The notes below the pieces were generated by a model. The model was not told the DNA's origin, did no database searches, and worked only from the letters and a program-made list of their open reading frames with translations. This document shows positions 26,779 to 36,493 of a stretch of 64,000 bases of DNA, one piece after another; within the stretch, counting starts at the first letter, position 1, and every line of letters starts with the position of its first letter. Both the position numbers and the translations under genes were made by a program. This DNA comes from Thiohalocapsa sp. PB-PSB1 (lineage in GTDB: Bacteria > Pseudomonadota > Gammaproteobacteria > Chromatiales > Chromatiaceae): the NCBI GenBank assembly GCA_016745215.1, contig CP050890.1, positions 3,162,001-3,226,000 on the forward strand, written 5' to 3'.

Positions 26779-27183
26779 ATGAAAAGACCTAAAATTTTTG
26801 TTGGCTCGTCCGTAGAAGGTCTTGCAATTGCAAACGCAGTTCAGGTCAATCTGGATTACTTTGCAGACGTAACCGTGTGGACTAGGTAGTTCAATCTGGA
26901 CGGTCCTGGCTTGGCCCGACTCACACAGTTTCCCTGCATCACCGACTGAACTGTATTCAGCTATATATCAACGCCTTACGCCCTCCGTCTATCCAGGCGC
27001 TGCACACAGATCTGCAGGAGCGAAAAGTGCGTGAAGAAGGCCAAATTGAACACCCTACGTGTGGACTGATGATGTATTCAAACTATCCAAAACCACAATA
27101 GCCAGTCTTTCGTTGGTTCTTGAAGAGTCCAACTATGGGGTATTTACTCTAACGTCAGACGATGTCGTCGAGTCTCGCGGTAG
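26779..27183 (+). pseudogene. TIR-like effector gene fragments (PF10137-type)
   Basis: The first fragment (26779-26883) reads MKRPKIFVGSSVEGLAIANA then VQVNLDYFADVTVWT. After a 175-bp insert and a 9-bp duplication it continues (27068 on) as DDVFKLSKTTIASLSLVLEE, then NYGVFTLTSDDVVESRG, where a second element cuts it off. This is the N-terminal half of the TIR-like nucleotide-binding domain found in CBASS/Pycsar-type effectors and TIR-STING-like proteins, which degrade NAD or sense nucleotides. The rest of the gene is gone. It was probably a defence gene carried as a cassette. Confidence 0.72.
26884..27058. mobile_element. 175-bp MITE-like insert in the TIR-like gene
   Basis: A non-coding insert flanked by the perfect 9-bp direct repeat GTGTGGACT (26875-26883 and 27059-27067). 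Its ends share the motif GTTCAATYTGG as an inverted repeat (left AGGTAGTTCAATCTGG; right complement GTAGGGTGTTCAATTTGG). The left end recurs at 27182 as the border of the large element that follows, so the MITE is probably mobilised by that element's transposase. Confidence 0.8.
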
Positions 27184-27732
27184 GTAGTTCAATCTGCGCC
27201 TAATCCGCTCCGAAAGGCTCATGCAAAAATGCTGCTTAGCAGACGGAGTCGAGAATCCTTGAAGAAGGCGACCGAACCATCCACAATCCTTGGATTCGTG
27301 AACACACCGCTGCGCCCACCGTGGCGGGCACCCAATCCGAGGTTCGACGCGCATGAACGATCTGAAGACCCCCATCGCCCGCCTGGCACGTCTGTTTCGC
27401 GACGCGCGCGACCGCTGGAAGGCCAAGGCACTGGAGCGGCAGAAGCGTCTGCGTGCGGCGCAGGTGCGCATTCGCGACTTGGAGCACAGCCGTTCCTACT
27501 GGAAAGAGCGGGCCTTGGCGGCCGAGGGCCGCGCGCCGGCGAGCGGCGTCGGCGACGGTGAAACCGACGCGAACGGGAGCGAGGAGGCGCCGGTGCCGAC
27601 GCGGGTTGCCAACCATCACCATGGCTCTTTAGGATTTCATTTAATGAAGATTTGCAATATATATCAGTGAGTTGCGTGCGCCCCTAAGCAGTGGTATCAG
27701 TCTAAAACGCGGCTGAGTTTCGAATTCATAAC

Positions 27733-28950
27733 TTATTGATTCTTCAAGAAAAGCGAATATCCTTCCAGGTCCAACCAAAGGCGCTGAAACAGACGCTTTA
27801 TATTGGTCAGGCCGTAGCAACGTCGCTTGATTACTTTTATTTTGTTATTCAGTCCCTCGACAAACACGCTATTGTTCTGATCGATAAAATAGTTTGTGAT
27901 TTCCTCCATCCAATTGCTAAGCGTCTTCAGAAAAGCGTCGAAGCAAGTTAATCCGCTGTTCTTGACACGCCTCATCCAACCCTTGATTTTTCTTTTCGCT
28001 TGACTAGGATTGATGTCGCTATCGAATATCTTCGTCAAATCGAAACACAAATCGTAAGCCTCCTTCAATCGAGGAGAATGCTTGAAGATCAACTTCATCG
28101 TTTTCAGTTCCTCCTCGGTCATTTCTACGATCGGCTTCCGCAAAATCCACATCGCATTTTTCAGTTTCTCATAGTCCTTCTCGGACAATTCTTCCTTCAA
28201 TCTCTTCATTTCCTTTTTACGCAGTCCGTCCAGACCTTTCCGGTATAGTTTCGCAACATGAAATCGATCTGCAACAATCGGTACTTTCTTTCCGAAGACC
28301 TCCTTTGCAGCATTAATATAACCTTTGTATAGATCCGAACAAACTGCTTTGACGGTTTTGCGTAACCTCTTCGGAATACTCATGAAAAATTCTTTGACCG
28401 TCGCCTTCTCGCGGTCCTTAAGCACTGCGATTACCCGGAGCTTCCCATCGATATAAGCGGTAACAATCGCCAAGAAGTCTTTGTGCCCTTTCCTATTCGA
28501 TATTTCATCGATACCTATAATATCCAGTTTTTCAATCTTCTCCCAATCCGCAGCGGTACGGATGTTTCGATCCAATATCCCCTCAATCACATCATAACCA
28601 ATCCCTTCCCGGATGCTCACATCTCGAATCGTACTGTTTATCAACGACAAGAGAATGTGGTCTTCATACGCGTTGGTCCCGCTGTGCCGCAATTCATACC
28701 AATCCAACTTCTGCGTGGTCGTCGGGTTTCCATCACAATGTTCACATTGATATCGAAGGGGTGCGATCAGGATGTAGGTCGGATATCCACAGACAGGTAA
28801 ATGCCGCAATCTGACTTCCTTACCGGGATAATACGGCTTGTTAATCCGTCGACCACAGTTGTAGCAGACTGCTCCTTCGGTAATACTTTTCACTCGAATT
28901 TCCAGTTCGCCCGCAGAGTTGAGCGAAACGGATTCTATTTCTATAGTCAT
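27733..28950 (-). CDS. ISL3-family transposase 1
   Basis: A 405-residue protein with an N-terminal zinc ribbon (CYNCGRRI and CEHCDG), an HTH region and the DDE_Tnp_ISL3 domain. The catalytic block is IIGIDEISNRKGHKDF, then CSDLYKGYINAAKEVFGKKVPIVADRFHVAKLY, ending VEGLNNKIKVIKRRCYGLTN. It is homologous to the transposase at 33601-34869 but clearly diverged. The ORF is intact, but its promoter region is displaced by the IS630 insertion 4 bp upstream of the start codon. Confidence 0.93.
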   Translation of the reverse strand: MTIEIESVSLNSAGELEIRVKSITEGAVCYNCGRRINKPYYPGKEVRLRHLPVCGYPTYILIAPLRYQCEHCDGNPTTTQKLDWYELRHSGTNAYEDHILLSLINSTIRDVSIREGIGYDVIEGILDRNIRTAADWEKIEKLDIIGIDEISNRKGHKDFLAIVTAYIDGKLRVIAVLKDREKATVKEFFMSIPKRLRKTVKAVCSDLYKGYINAAKEVFGKKVPIVADRFHVAKLYRKGLDGLRKKEMKRLKEELSEKDYEKLKNAMWILRKPIVEMTEEELKTMKLIFKHSPRLKEAYDLCFDLTKIFDSDINPSQAKRKIKGWMRRVKNSGLTCFDAFLKTLSNWMEEITNYFIDQNNSVFVEGLNNKIKVIKRRCYGLTNIKRLFQRLWLDLEGYSLFLKNQ

Positions 28951-29389
28951 TTAATGTGATATCCCGACATGTTTATTGCGCAGCATATTGCGTTTCGGGA
29001 AGATGGAAAAATGATATCACGCGTTTTACGCGATGCTGCAAAGATCTTAACGTAGAATGCACGCGCTTCTTTAAGTCACGCTTGTTCTTGATCGGTTGTC
29101 GGCCAAGCCGCTTGTCCTTTATTTCTTCCCAAACATGCTCATCGGGATTACGCTCCGGGCTGTAAGTGGGTAGGTAGCAAAGGCGGATTTGACGGCGATG
29201 ATGCCACACAAAGATACGAACCATTTTTGAACGGTGAAAGGACGCTCGATCAACGATGAGAATGAGGGGCCGATCTCTCCCTTTTATCAGTTGTTTGAGA
29301 AATCGAATGTATTCTTCCGAGTCGATGTGTTTCTCTGTAACGTGATACTTCAGCTCACCTTGTGCGGTCACGACGGAGAGAATATTCAA

Positions 29390-30667
29390 CAGGGCAAACG
29401 CATCTAAAAATATTTAGAAAACAATGTGTTATGATGGCGAAAATTGAAGATCAAATGATTTAATAGAGGGTTATTAAAATGGGAATGATCAGACCTATAA
29501 ATGAAGAGGAAAAAGACACGACAATCGCCGGTCATTTTTCCGATCTGAACGACCCCCGTATCGACAGGACAAAAAGGCATAAGCTGGCTGATATCATAAC
29601 GATAGCGATTTGTTCGACGTTATGTATGGGAGAGAGCTGGGATGCGATGGAGGAGTTTGGTCAAACCCATGAACAGTGGTTGCGGAAGTTTTTGGAATTG
29701 CCCAATGGGATTCCCTCGCATGACACGTTCAATCGTGTATTTGCCCGTATTGACCCCGATCAATTCCGAACCTGTTTCATCTCCTGGGTGAAGTCGATAG
29801 AGCCGAAGTTTGATGGGGATATTATACCGATCGATGGGAAAACGGTGCGCAGATCGCATGATAGAGCTAATGGAAATAAGGCAATTCACATGGTGAGTGC
29901 GTGGGCTTGTCACTCATCGCTCGTATTGGGTCAACTCAAGACCGAAGAAAAATCAAATGAAATTACAGCGATACCGAAATTGTTGGATTTACTGGAGATC
30001 AAAGGCTGTGTAGTCAGTATCGACGCGATGGGATGCCAAAAGAAGATTGCGGAGAAAATTGTTGAAAAACAAGCAGATTGGGTATTTTCATTGAAAGGCA
30101 ACCAGAGCACTTTTCATCAAGATGTCATCGCTTGGTTCGAATCGGTCGATCTCGACCAATGCTGCCGGGATGCGAGTGTTTTTCTTGAAACGAAAGAGAA
30201 AAACCATGGTCGCCTGGAGACGCGTCGGTATTATTATTTCACTGATCATTCCTTAGGGCATTACGCCGAACAATGGAAAGGTTTCCGGGGTATCGGGATG
30301 GTAGAGTCGATTCGAGATGATGGAAAAAAAGTGACCACGGACCGGCGCTATTTTATTGCTAGCCTGTCAGGCGATGTTAAACGATTTGCCCAAGCGGTTC
30401 GCTCTCATTGGGGAATTGAGAATTCACTGCATTGGGTTTTGGATGTGTCCTTTTCCGAAGATGCCAATCGAACGCGAAAAGGTCATGCACCTGAAAACTA
30501 TGCCATCCTACGACATATTGCACTCAATATTCTCAGGAAAGATACGACCTCAAAGAAAAGCATTAAATTAAAGCGACTCCGTGCCGGCTGGGATACGGAT
30601 TATCTTGAGCAGTTACTTGATGTCCTACAAGCGGCCTAAAATGGGAAATTTAGATGCGTTTGCCCTG
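29390..30667. mobile_element. ISAs1-family element at the core of the nest
   Basis: Inverted repeats CAGGGCAAACGCATCTAAA at both ends (29390 and 30667) and a perfect 10-bp target duplication GAATATTCAA (29380-29389 and 30668-30677). It is the youngest of the nested insertions. Confidence 0.93.
29479..30639 (+). CDS. ISAs1-family transposase
   Basis: A 386-residue DDE transposase of the ISAs1 type. It has HFSDLNDPRIDRTKRHKLADIITIAICSTLCM at the N-terminus, then IIPIDGKTVRRSHDRANG (first Asp), VVSIDAMGCQKKIAEKIVEKQADWVFSLKGNQ (second Asp) and the C-terminal HWGIENSLHWVLDVSFSEDANRTRKGHAPEN (Glu). The frame is intact, with 90-bp upstream and 28-bp downstream element ends. Confidence 0.95.
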   Translation: MGMIRPINEEEKDTTIAGHFSDLNDPRIDRTKRHKLADIITIAICSTLCMGESWDAMEEFGQTHEQWLRKFLELPNGIPSHDTFNRVFARIDPDQFRTCFISWVKSIEPKFDGDIIPIDGKTVRRSHDRANGNKAIHMVSAWACHSSLVLGQLKTEEKSNEITAIPKLLDLLEIKGCVVSIDAMGCQKKIAEKIVEKQADWVFSLKGNQSTFHQDVIAWFESVDLDQCCRDASVFLETKEKNHGRLETRRYYYFTDHSLGHYAEQWKGFRGIGMVESIRDDGKKVTTDRRYFIASLSGDVKRFAQAVRSHWGIENSLHWVLDVSFSEDANRTRKGHAPENYAILRHIALNILRKDTTSKKSIKLKRLRAGWDTDYLEQLLDVLQAA

Positions 30668-33009
30668 GAATATTCAAGCGACCCCGCTGTCCGGTTGCAT
30701 GAACAATTGGTGTCTCTCCTCGAGCGCCCCACGTTCTCCCGGAATGATCACGGAGATCGACGGCCGATTCATCCTCGAAGCCAATGTCGGCGCCGATTTT
30801 TTCGGCAAATCTCTGAATTTTTGGAAATTTGTCGTTGATGAATTGCTCGACAGCCATCGGATCCTGCTCACGGGCAACATAGCATGGCTTTTGATAGCTT
30901 AATCCCAGCTTATGCAAGTGATGATTGACCGTCTCGCCGATCACATGCACGCCATACCGTTCTAAGAGCAATTCTGCCAAAAGATCGCAGGTCCACAGCA
31001 CAGTATCGTATCCGAAATCTTGCGGCGCCGACTCCAGAACCGTTTGTTTCAACCATGCATCCATCTCATCGGTAATAATGGCAGGAGCTCCTGGTGCTTT
31101 CTTCGTCTCTAGACCCGCATAACCATTCGCCTTGAACCGGTTAAGCCAGTCATAAATACAACTACGATGAAAACCAAGGATATTGATGACCTCTTCAGGA
31201 CTATAGTCTCTCTCTTCGACGGCGCGGACCGCGATCATCCGAAGATAGCTCATCACTTCGTCAGGAATCAAGCGTGCATCGGATAGCCATTTTGGTTTCA
31301 TGACAACCTCCATAATTTAACCACTTACTTCTTTGTCAAAGTATAGATCATCATCATGAGCTATGAGTCCCTGAAATAGCAGAGTGACGGGATAACAAAT
31401 ACGAAAACTATATATTCGGTAGTCCCAAGATAGTAAGTAGTAATTCGGGGCTGATTCCCATATTCGTGTATCCTCGTGTCAATGTTGGAGTCGATAACAT
31501 GTTGTTTTTATTATACTATACTTCGAAATGAAATCCCAAAGAGCCATCACCATTCCTTGGAGGTGATGCAACTCAGCTTGCAACTGTACCTGCACGCCAG
31601 CTTCGGCTGCCGCGGCGTCAGTTGGGTGTTGCGTCTGTTGGCGGGCCACCTGCCGTTGAGCGTTCCAGCCTCGACCACGGTGCTGAATTGGTGCTGCCGG
31701 TTGGGCTTGGCGATCTTGCAGCGCCCGCCGGTGTGGCGCGACGATTGGGTGTTCGTGGTCGATGAGACGGTGGGCTTGGGTGAGTTGAAGTGTTTCGTGG
31801 TGCTCGGCATTCCGCTCGCTCGGTTGGCCGAGGTCGGGTATTCGCCGCGCCATTGCGACATGACGGTGCTGGCCGTGGAGGTGAGCGTGCAAAGTACCGG
31901 CGTGTGGGTGGCGGCGGTGCTACAACAGGTGAGCGCGCGCGCCGGTGTGCCGGTACAGATCGTCGCCGATCACGGCAGCAACGTGCGCAAGGGCATCGCG
32001 TTGTTTCGCCAACAGGCGCCGCGCTGCGTGGCGACCTACGACATCTCCCATGCCGTGGCCACGCAGCTGAAGGCGCACTGGCGCGACGACGCGCACTGGC
32101 AGGAATTCTTGAAGCACACCGGTGCGACCTTGAGCCGCTTTCAACAAACCGACCTGGCGCTTCTGCTGCCGCCGCGCCAGCGCAGCAAGGCGCGCTACAT
32201 GGCCATTGACGCCCATGTCGAGTGGGCACAGCGGCTGATCGCCTATCACGATCAGGGCGATTTCAGCGCCATTGGGCGCCCCTGCGTCTTCAACGGTGGT
32301 GCCTATGCGCGGCTGCGCAGGCTCTGGGGCTAGCGGCGTGTCGAACCGTTACAAGGCATGATCGGCAAGCAATACGACTCGCGTGCGGCATTATGCGATG
32401 CCTTGCGGGCGGGCGGTGCGACCGCGCTGGACGACCTTGATGACGCCTTCTGGCGCTTAGCCGATCAGGGCTATGCGCGCTTTCTCCAGGCGTTTGCCTG
32501 GGTCTTGCCATATCGCCACCGCTTGCCCGACTGGGCGCAGACGATCGCTGTCTCTAAGACCATCCAGACGTTGCTGAAGACCAAGGGCCTGTCGCGCACC
32601 ACACCGACAGCGCTGCAGGTGGAACTCGCCGCACTGGGACCGCTCGCACCCCCGGTCGCCGACTTCCGCGCGCGGATGCTACAGGTCGTCGAGCAGGAAG
32701 CGGCCAAGCTGCCCGCCGGTGTCACCTATCTGGCCTCCTCGGATATCATCGAATCGATCTTCGGTCATTACAAGACCTTCACCAACCGCGGTCCACTTAA
32801 GGAGGTCGGCCGACTGGTGCTGCTGATTCCGGCCTTCCTCTCAGACTTATCGGCCCCGCTCATCCGCGAGGCGATGGAATCGGTGCGGAGCCTCGATGTC
32901 CAGCAGTGGCTGGATAAAACCCTCGGCCCGTCTATGCTCGCACGCCGCCGCCGGGCCCTGCAGCCCGTCAGCAAAACTGCATGAGCGGTTCGTGGCGTTC
33001 AAGGGTGAA

Positions 33010-33111
33010 ATTGAACAGTCTAGCCCGAGCGCTTGGCCCGCGTCGAGCTCGGTTGTTAATTGCAAGCCAGTGCCAGGCGGGCCAAGCGCCGGGCTGTGCT
33101 GAACGTTGGGC
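33010..33111 (+). repeat. attC: attC site 9, left core overwritten
   Basis: Right core GTTGGGC (33105-33111) and paired arms AGCCCGAGCGCTTGGCCCG and GGGCCAAGCGCCGGGCTG are clear. The left core is replaced by the end of the DDE element (TTGAAC). It would have closed the TIR-like cassette. Confidence 0.78.
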
Positions 33112-33483
33112 ACCGGAATGCCTCGCATCACATCGCGCACGCCCGGACTGAAAATCCCGGCGGTCGGTGACAGCATCATGGAGTAATAAACCTTGCACCG
33201 CAGGGCTCCGGCTAAGGGCGAATACTTCTCCTTGCTATTATTCAGTCTCCGCCCCGCGTTTACTACAAGACCGTTTCTGTAATGCTTGCCATGGAATCCA
33301 TGTCGGTGACTCGCGGAGCTGTTACGACAGCGACGCCGCGTCCCGTGATGTCCCTGATCTTGATTGTTCTGGGTCTTTATATACACATATCTGTCATAGG
33401 CTTGGCAGCATACACCACATTCGCAAATTCGCAGACCCATGTTGAACCCTCTTCTTTTTTTGTATCTACCCCAGGACTTTTCT

Positions 33484-34955
33484 GGCTCTCCCGGATTTCA
33501 TGGGAACCAATAAAAATTTGAAAAACAACTACTTAAGCTCATTTTTTCGTACACATCAAGGTTAAAATGTAGTCGAGCGCAAACTCTGTAACTCATTGAT
33601 TTATAATGTGTCAACCCCGAACCGGTCATATCCGTTGAGATCCAAGCATATCCTTTGATAGAGGTGTCCAAGGTTGGTGATGCCATAGCAGCGGCGTTTG
33701 ATGACTTTGATCTTATTATTTAACCCCTCGACAAAGCCGCTGGTGTGTCGACCAATAAAATAATTCGTCACTTCCTCAAAGTGAGTATTCAGTGTCCCGA
33801 GGAAGCTATCGAAGCAACTGAGCTTGCGGTTGGTGACACGTTCCATCCAGCCACGCAGTTTGCGCTTACCCTGACCTTTTGATAGGCGGCTTTCATAGAT
33901 GGCAGTGAGTGATTCGCAAGCCTCATAAGCTTCTTGTAATTTTGGTGAATAGCGAAAGAGCCGATTCAGCATGCGTCGCTCATCTGCATTCAGATCGGCG
34001 CGACGCTGACGCAGCAGCCAATGCACGTTCTTGAATGACTTGCGCTCTTCTTCGGAGAGGATATGACACAGCCGTTTCCATTCGCTTTTGCGCAGGTTTT
34101 CCAGTCCATTTCGGTACAGCTTGGCAACATGGAACCGATCCGCGCAAATGTGTACGCGCTTGCCGAACACGGCTTTAGCGGCACCGATGAAACCTTGATA
34201 AAGATCCGAGCAAACACTCTGGACGGTGCGTCGCAAGCGCTTGGGAATGCTGAGAAAAAACTCCTGTACGCTGGCCTTGGTGCGGTCGCCGAGCAGACCG
34301 ATGACATGCAATGTCTCGTTAATGTAAGCGCTGATCACAACGACAAAATCACGATGACCCTTTTTCAACGCAATCTCATCAATGCCAATGACCTCCAAGC
34401 GTTCAATTGCGTTCCAATCGACATCGCACGCCATGTTTCGATCCAAAATACCCTGCAGTGCGTCGACACCAATGGCATGCTTGCGACTGACATCCTCGAG
34501 CGTACTGTTGATCAACTCCAGCAGCATCTGCTGTTCGAATGCTTTTGTCACTCGGGAGCGCCGCGTGTACCATGACAGCGTTTGGCTCGTTGTCGGACGC
34601 CCTTCGCAGAAGTGGCATTGATAACGCTTCGGCCTCAAAATAAGAACAACTGTATACGCGAATAATGGCAAATGGCGTAACTCTATCTCTTGACCATGGC
34701 CATACTCATGATCGATTGGCCGACCACAGCGATGACAGTTCGTACCCTCCAGTGTGCTATGCACATAGACTTTAAGTGTCTTGCGCTCGCCGAGCACCAC
34801 GCGATCAACGGCGATATCAGGAAGATTTAAAAGCGTCTGAAGGGTCTCTTTATCAAATGTCATTATCAACAGCGTCCAGATGGGGTTTCAGCGACAGGCG
34901 GTTCTCAAGTTGTTGATCTACATGATACAACAGTCCCAGGAGATCCGGGAGAGCC
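33484..34955. mobile_element. ISL3-family element 2
   Basis: 1472 bp with inverted ends (left GGCTCTCCCGGATTTCATGG, right complement GGCTCTCCCGGATCTCCTGG) and the 8-bp target duplication ACTTTTCT (33476-33483 and 34956-34963). Confidence 0.92.
33601..34869 (-). CDS. ISL3-family transposase 2
   Basis: A 422-residue ISL3 transposase: zinc ribbon CHRCGRPIDHEYGHG and CHFCEGRPTTSQ, the catalytic core VIGIDEIALKKGHRDFVVVISAY, CSDLYQGFIGAAKAVFGKRVHICADRFHVAKLY, and the end block GFVEGLNNKIKVIKRRCYGITN. The frame is intact. Confidence 0.94.
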   Translation of the reverse strand: MIMTFDKETLQTLLNLPDIAVDRVVLGERKTLKVYVHSTLEGTNCHRCGRPIDHEYGHGQEIELRHLPLFAYTVVLILRPKRYQCHFCEGRPTTSQTLSWYTRRSRVTKAFEQQMLLELINSTLEDVSRKHAIGVDALQGILDRNMACDVDWNAIERLEVIGIDEIALKKGHRDFVVVISAYINETLHVIGLLGDRTKASVQEFFLSIPKRLRRTVQSVCSDLYQGFIGAAKAVFGKRVHICADRFHVAKLYRNGLENLRKSEWKRLCHILSEEERKSFKNVHWLLRQRRADLNADERRMLNRLFRYSPKLQEAYEACESLTAIYESRLSKGQGKRKLRGWMERVTNRKLSCFDSFLGTLNTHFEEVTNYFIGRHTSGFVEGLNNKIKVIKRRCYGITNLGHLYQRICLDLNGYDRFGVDTL

Positions 34956-35887
34956 ACTTTTCTTCTTCTTTCAGATCGGCACGGAACTCCTGTTAGAACT
35001 CTTTCATAAGACTCCGATAGATTGGTTTTTCTTCGCATCTGCTGTCTTGTTCGCTTGGTTTCTCTTTCTTCGCATCCTATCCTTTCTGAACCAAAGCGTG
35101 TATTCCAAGAAGACCGCAGATCTACCTTGGCCTAAAGAATCAACGGAGAAGGGAAAACGCTGCGATTTCGAGGATAGTACCGAGAGGGCGTTGTGTTTGC
35201 TTCTATTGGGTACACTTGATTTCTTCGTTGGTTCGTTCAAGCTTTTCTTTGCACTTCTGTTTAAGGTATTGCCAACGTTTTTTGACACAGCACTGCAACT
35301 CATAGTTGTGTTCTTTCAACTCGCACTCCTAACTTTACTGATAGAGCCGTTGATGACAGGTTTCTCATCCGAGGCTTACGGCTCGATTTACGACTATTTC
35401 TTTTACTCCCTTGAGGGACCCATGCTTTCGGGTCTGAAGAGTCTTACCTGGGGTAATCCTACAGCATTCCTCTTCGTTTCCGTGGTTGCCATTCTTCTAG
35501 GATGGATTTCGTTTCGTCAGTCGGGGGCGCTCAGGATTGTGCGGGCCATTGTTCTTGTGACTTCTTTGGGCCTACTTATCGCTCTTCCGGTGAACGCGAC
35601 GCTAGTTAGCAACGGAGAAACGGTTCGGTTTTGGAGAGTTTCTGTCGCTACGAAAAGTGATTCGGCACCAGCTCAATGCGACAACGATTGCATTCTGCTT
35701 AGGCAGTCTGGTAACTCTTGTTATGTCCTTGACCTACGAGACAATCAGGTATATGCAATTACGTCTTTGAACTTTTCTCTTTCCTTTCATGCTCGTGAGA
35801 GTATGCGTTTCCACTTGCTCGATGTTGGACCAGAAAGCGAGCAAATAGACGGGGCCAACCATGATTGATTCGCCAGGCCGAACATCC

Positions 35888-35979
35888 GCCCAACAAGAGC
35901 CTCGGCCCGACCGCCCGTTGCCGCGCCGTCGCTTCGCTCCGGCGCGGCAACGGTCGGCGGGCCAGGCTTTACGTTAGGC
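35888..35979 (+). repeat. attC: attC site 10
   Basis: Left core GCCCAAC (35888-35894), right core GTTAGGC (35973-35979). The stem is GCCGCGCCG..CGGCGCGGC with flanking CGGCCCGACCGCCCG and CGGTCGGCGGGCC arms. Confidence 0.9.
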
Positions 35980-36043
35980 GAGAGCGTCTGCGCCCACGCT
36001 TCTCGCCACGTTTCAGCTGGCGCTTCAACTTTGGTAACCACTT

Positions 36044-36367
36044 ATGAAAAACCGCGTCTACCTTATTGCCGTTACCGCCATGGTCGCAAGCCTCGGAGCC
36101 GCACCGGCTTTGGCTGCTTTCGAGAAGAATATTTGCACAAGTGGCGGTGGAGTAGACAGATGTTCGTCTGAGCGCGAAATGATCGGGGAAGCCACAAGCG
36201 TGTGCCGCGCCAAAGCAAATGAGGCAGCTTCTGGATTTGGCTTGACCGTAGGCGACGTCTCCGTCAACCTCACCAAACATGAGCACAAGTCTGATACGGA
36301 TACCTTGACCCGGGCTCGTAGTTGTAAGTTCAAGATCTGCTTCGACTGTAAAGCAGAAACGAAGTAG
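36044..36367 (+). CDS. Small secreted Cys-containing protein
   Basis: A 107-residue protein with a clear Sec signal peptide (MKNRVYLIAVTAMVASLGAAPALAA; cleavage expected after ALA-A). The mature part of about 82 residues has six Cys residues, including the close pair KFKICFDCKAETK at the end, so periplasmic disulfides are likely. I do not recognise the family. It is the only gene in its cassette, bounded by attC 10 and attC 11. Confidence 0.7.
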   Translation: MKNRVYLIAVTAMVASLGAAPALAAFEKNICTSGGGVDRCSSEREMIGEATSVCRAKANEAASGFGLTVGDVSVNLTKHEHKSDTDTLTRARSCKFKICFDCKAETK

Positions 36368-36395
36368 CTTTGTCCGCATCATACGTATATCTTTC

Positions 36396-36474
36396 GGCCA
36401 TCCCGTAAGCTTTGAAGCAGCCTGCGCCAGTGCGAAGGCTGCTTCAAGGCCTCGGGCTGCACATAGAGTTAGGA
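36396..36474 (+). repeat. attC: attC site 11 (degenerate)
   Basis: Right core GTTAGGA (36468-36474). The strong stem GCTTTGAAGCAGCCTGCG pairs with CGAAGGCTGCTTCAAGGC. The left core is not a good match, so the left border is approximate. Confidence 0.65.
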
Positions 36475-36493
36475 CCAGGATTCCAAAAAGCTT

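Larger units (their letters stand above)
28973..31313 (-). pseudogene. IS630-family transposase split by ISAs1
   Basis: The N-terminal part (31313-30668) has the HTH region (YSPEEVINILGFHRSCIYDWLNRFKANGYAGLETKKAPGAP) and the first catalytic Asp in DIGFEDESAVD. The C-terminal part (from 29389) has LILIVDRASFHRSKMVR and the LPTYSPERNPDEHVWEEIK block with the last acidic residue. Removing ISAs1 and one 10-bp duplication restores RGRLNILSVVTAQGELKYHV in frame. Inactive as it stands. Confidence 0.9.
28954..31399. mobile_element. IS630-family element (contains ISAs1)
   Basis: Flanked by TA dinucleotides (28952-28953 and 31400-31401), the IS630 target. The inverted ends share TATCCCG-CA (left ATGTGATATCCCGACA, right complement TTTGTTATCCCGTCA). 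Native length about 1.16 kb plus the 1.28-kb ISAs1. Confidence 0.75.
27623..31545. mobile_element. ISL3-family element 1 (contains IS630 and ISAs1 insertions)
   Basis: The ends are inverted repeats GGCTCTTTRGGATTTCATTT. They are flanked by the perfect 8-bp duplication ATCACCAT (27615-27622 and 31546-31553), the ISL3 hallmark. The native element would be about 1.5 kb; it is 3.9 kb because an IS630 element sits just upstream of its transposase start. Confidence 0.9.
27353..32984 (+). pseudogene. Transposase gene of the host element, split and with an amber stop
   Basis: Fragments 27353-27622 and 31554-32984 join in frame (NHHH then SLEVMQLSLQLYL) after removal of the ISL3 and its 8-bp duplication. 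The N-terminus is a basic coiled coil (ARLFRDARDRWKAKALERQKRLRAAQVRIRDLEH). The catalytic part has VVDETVGLG, QIVADHGSNVRKGIALF and YDISHAVATQLKAHW. A TAG at 32331 interrupts the same frame before VEPLQGMIGKQYDSRAALCDAL. A late block, ASSDIIESIFGHYKTF, could hold the final acidic residue. I do not recognise the IS family with confidence. Confidence 0.7.
27182..33016. mobile_element. Unclassified DDE element, host of nested insertions
   Basis: The left end AGGTAGTTCAATCTGCG matches the MITE's left end. The right end is taken as AAATTGAAC at 33008-33016, which abuts an attC whose left core is replaced. No clear target duplication was seen, so borders are approximate. The interior carries one transposase gene that has been opened by an ISL3 element. 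Confidence 0.6.
33282..35868 (+). pseudogene. Unknown membrane protein gene split by ISL3 element 2
   Basis: Fragments 33282-33483 and 34964-35868 rejoin in frame (PGLFF then FFQIGTELLLELFHKTPIDWFFF), giving about 368 residues. Hydrophobic helices occur at MSLILIVLGLYIHISVIGLAAY, FFFASAVLFAWFLFLRIL, LTLLIEPLM and LGWISF; a soluble C-terminal tail has a few Cys. I do not recognise the family. The cassette position, after attC 9 and before attC 10, is clear. The 3' fragment retains an open frame from a TTG at 35047. Confidence 0.7.
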
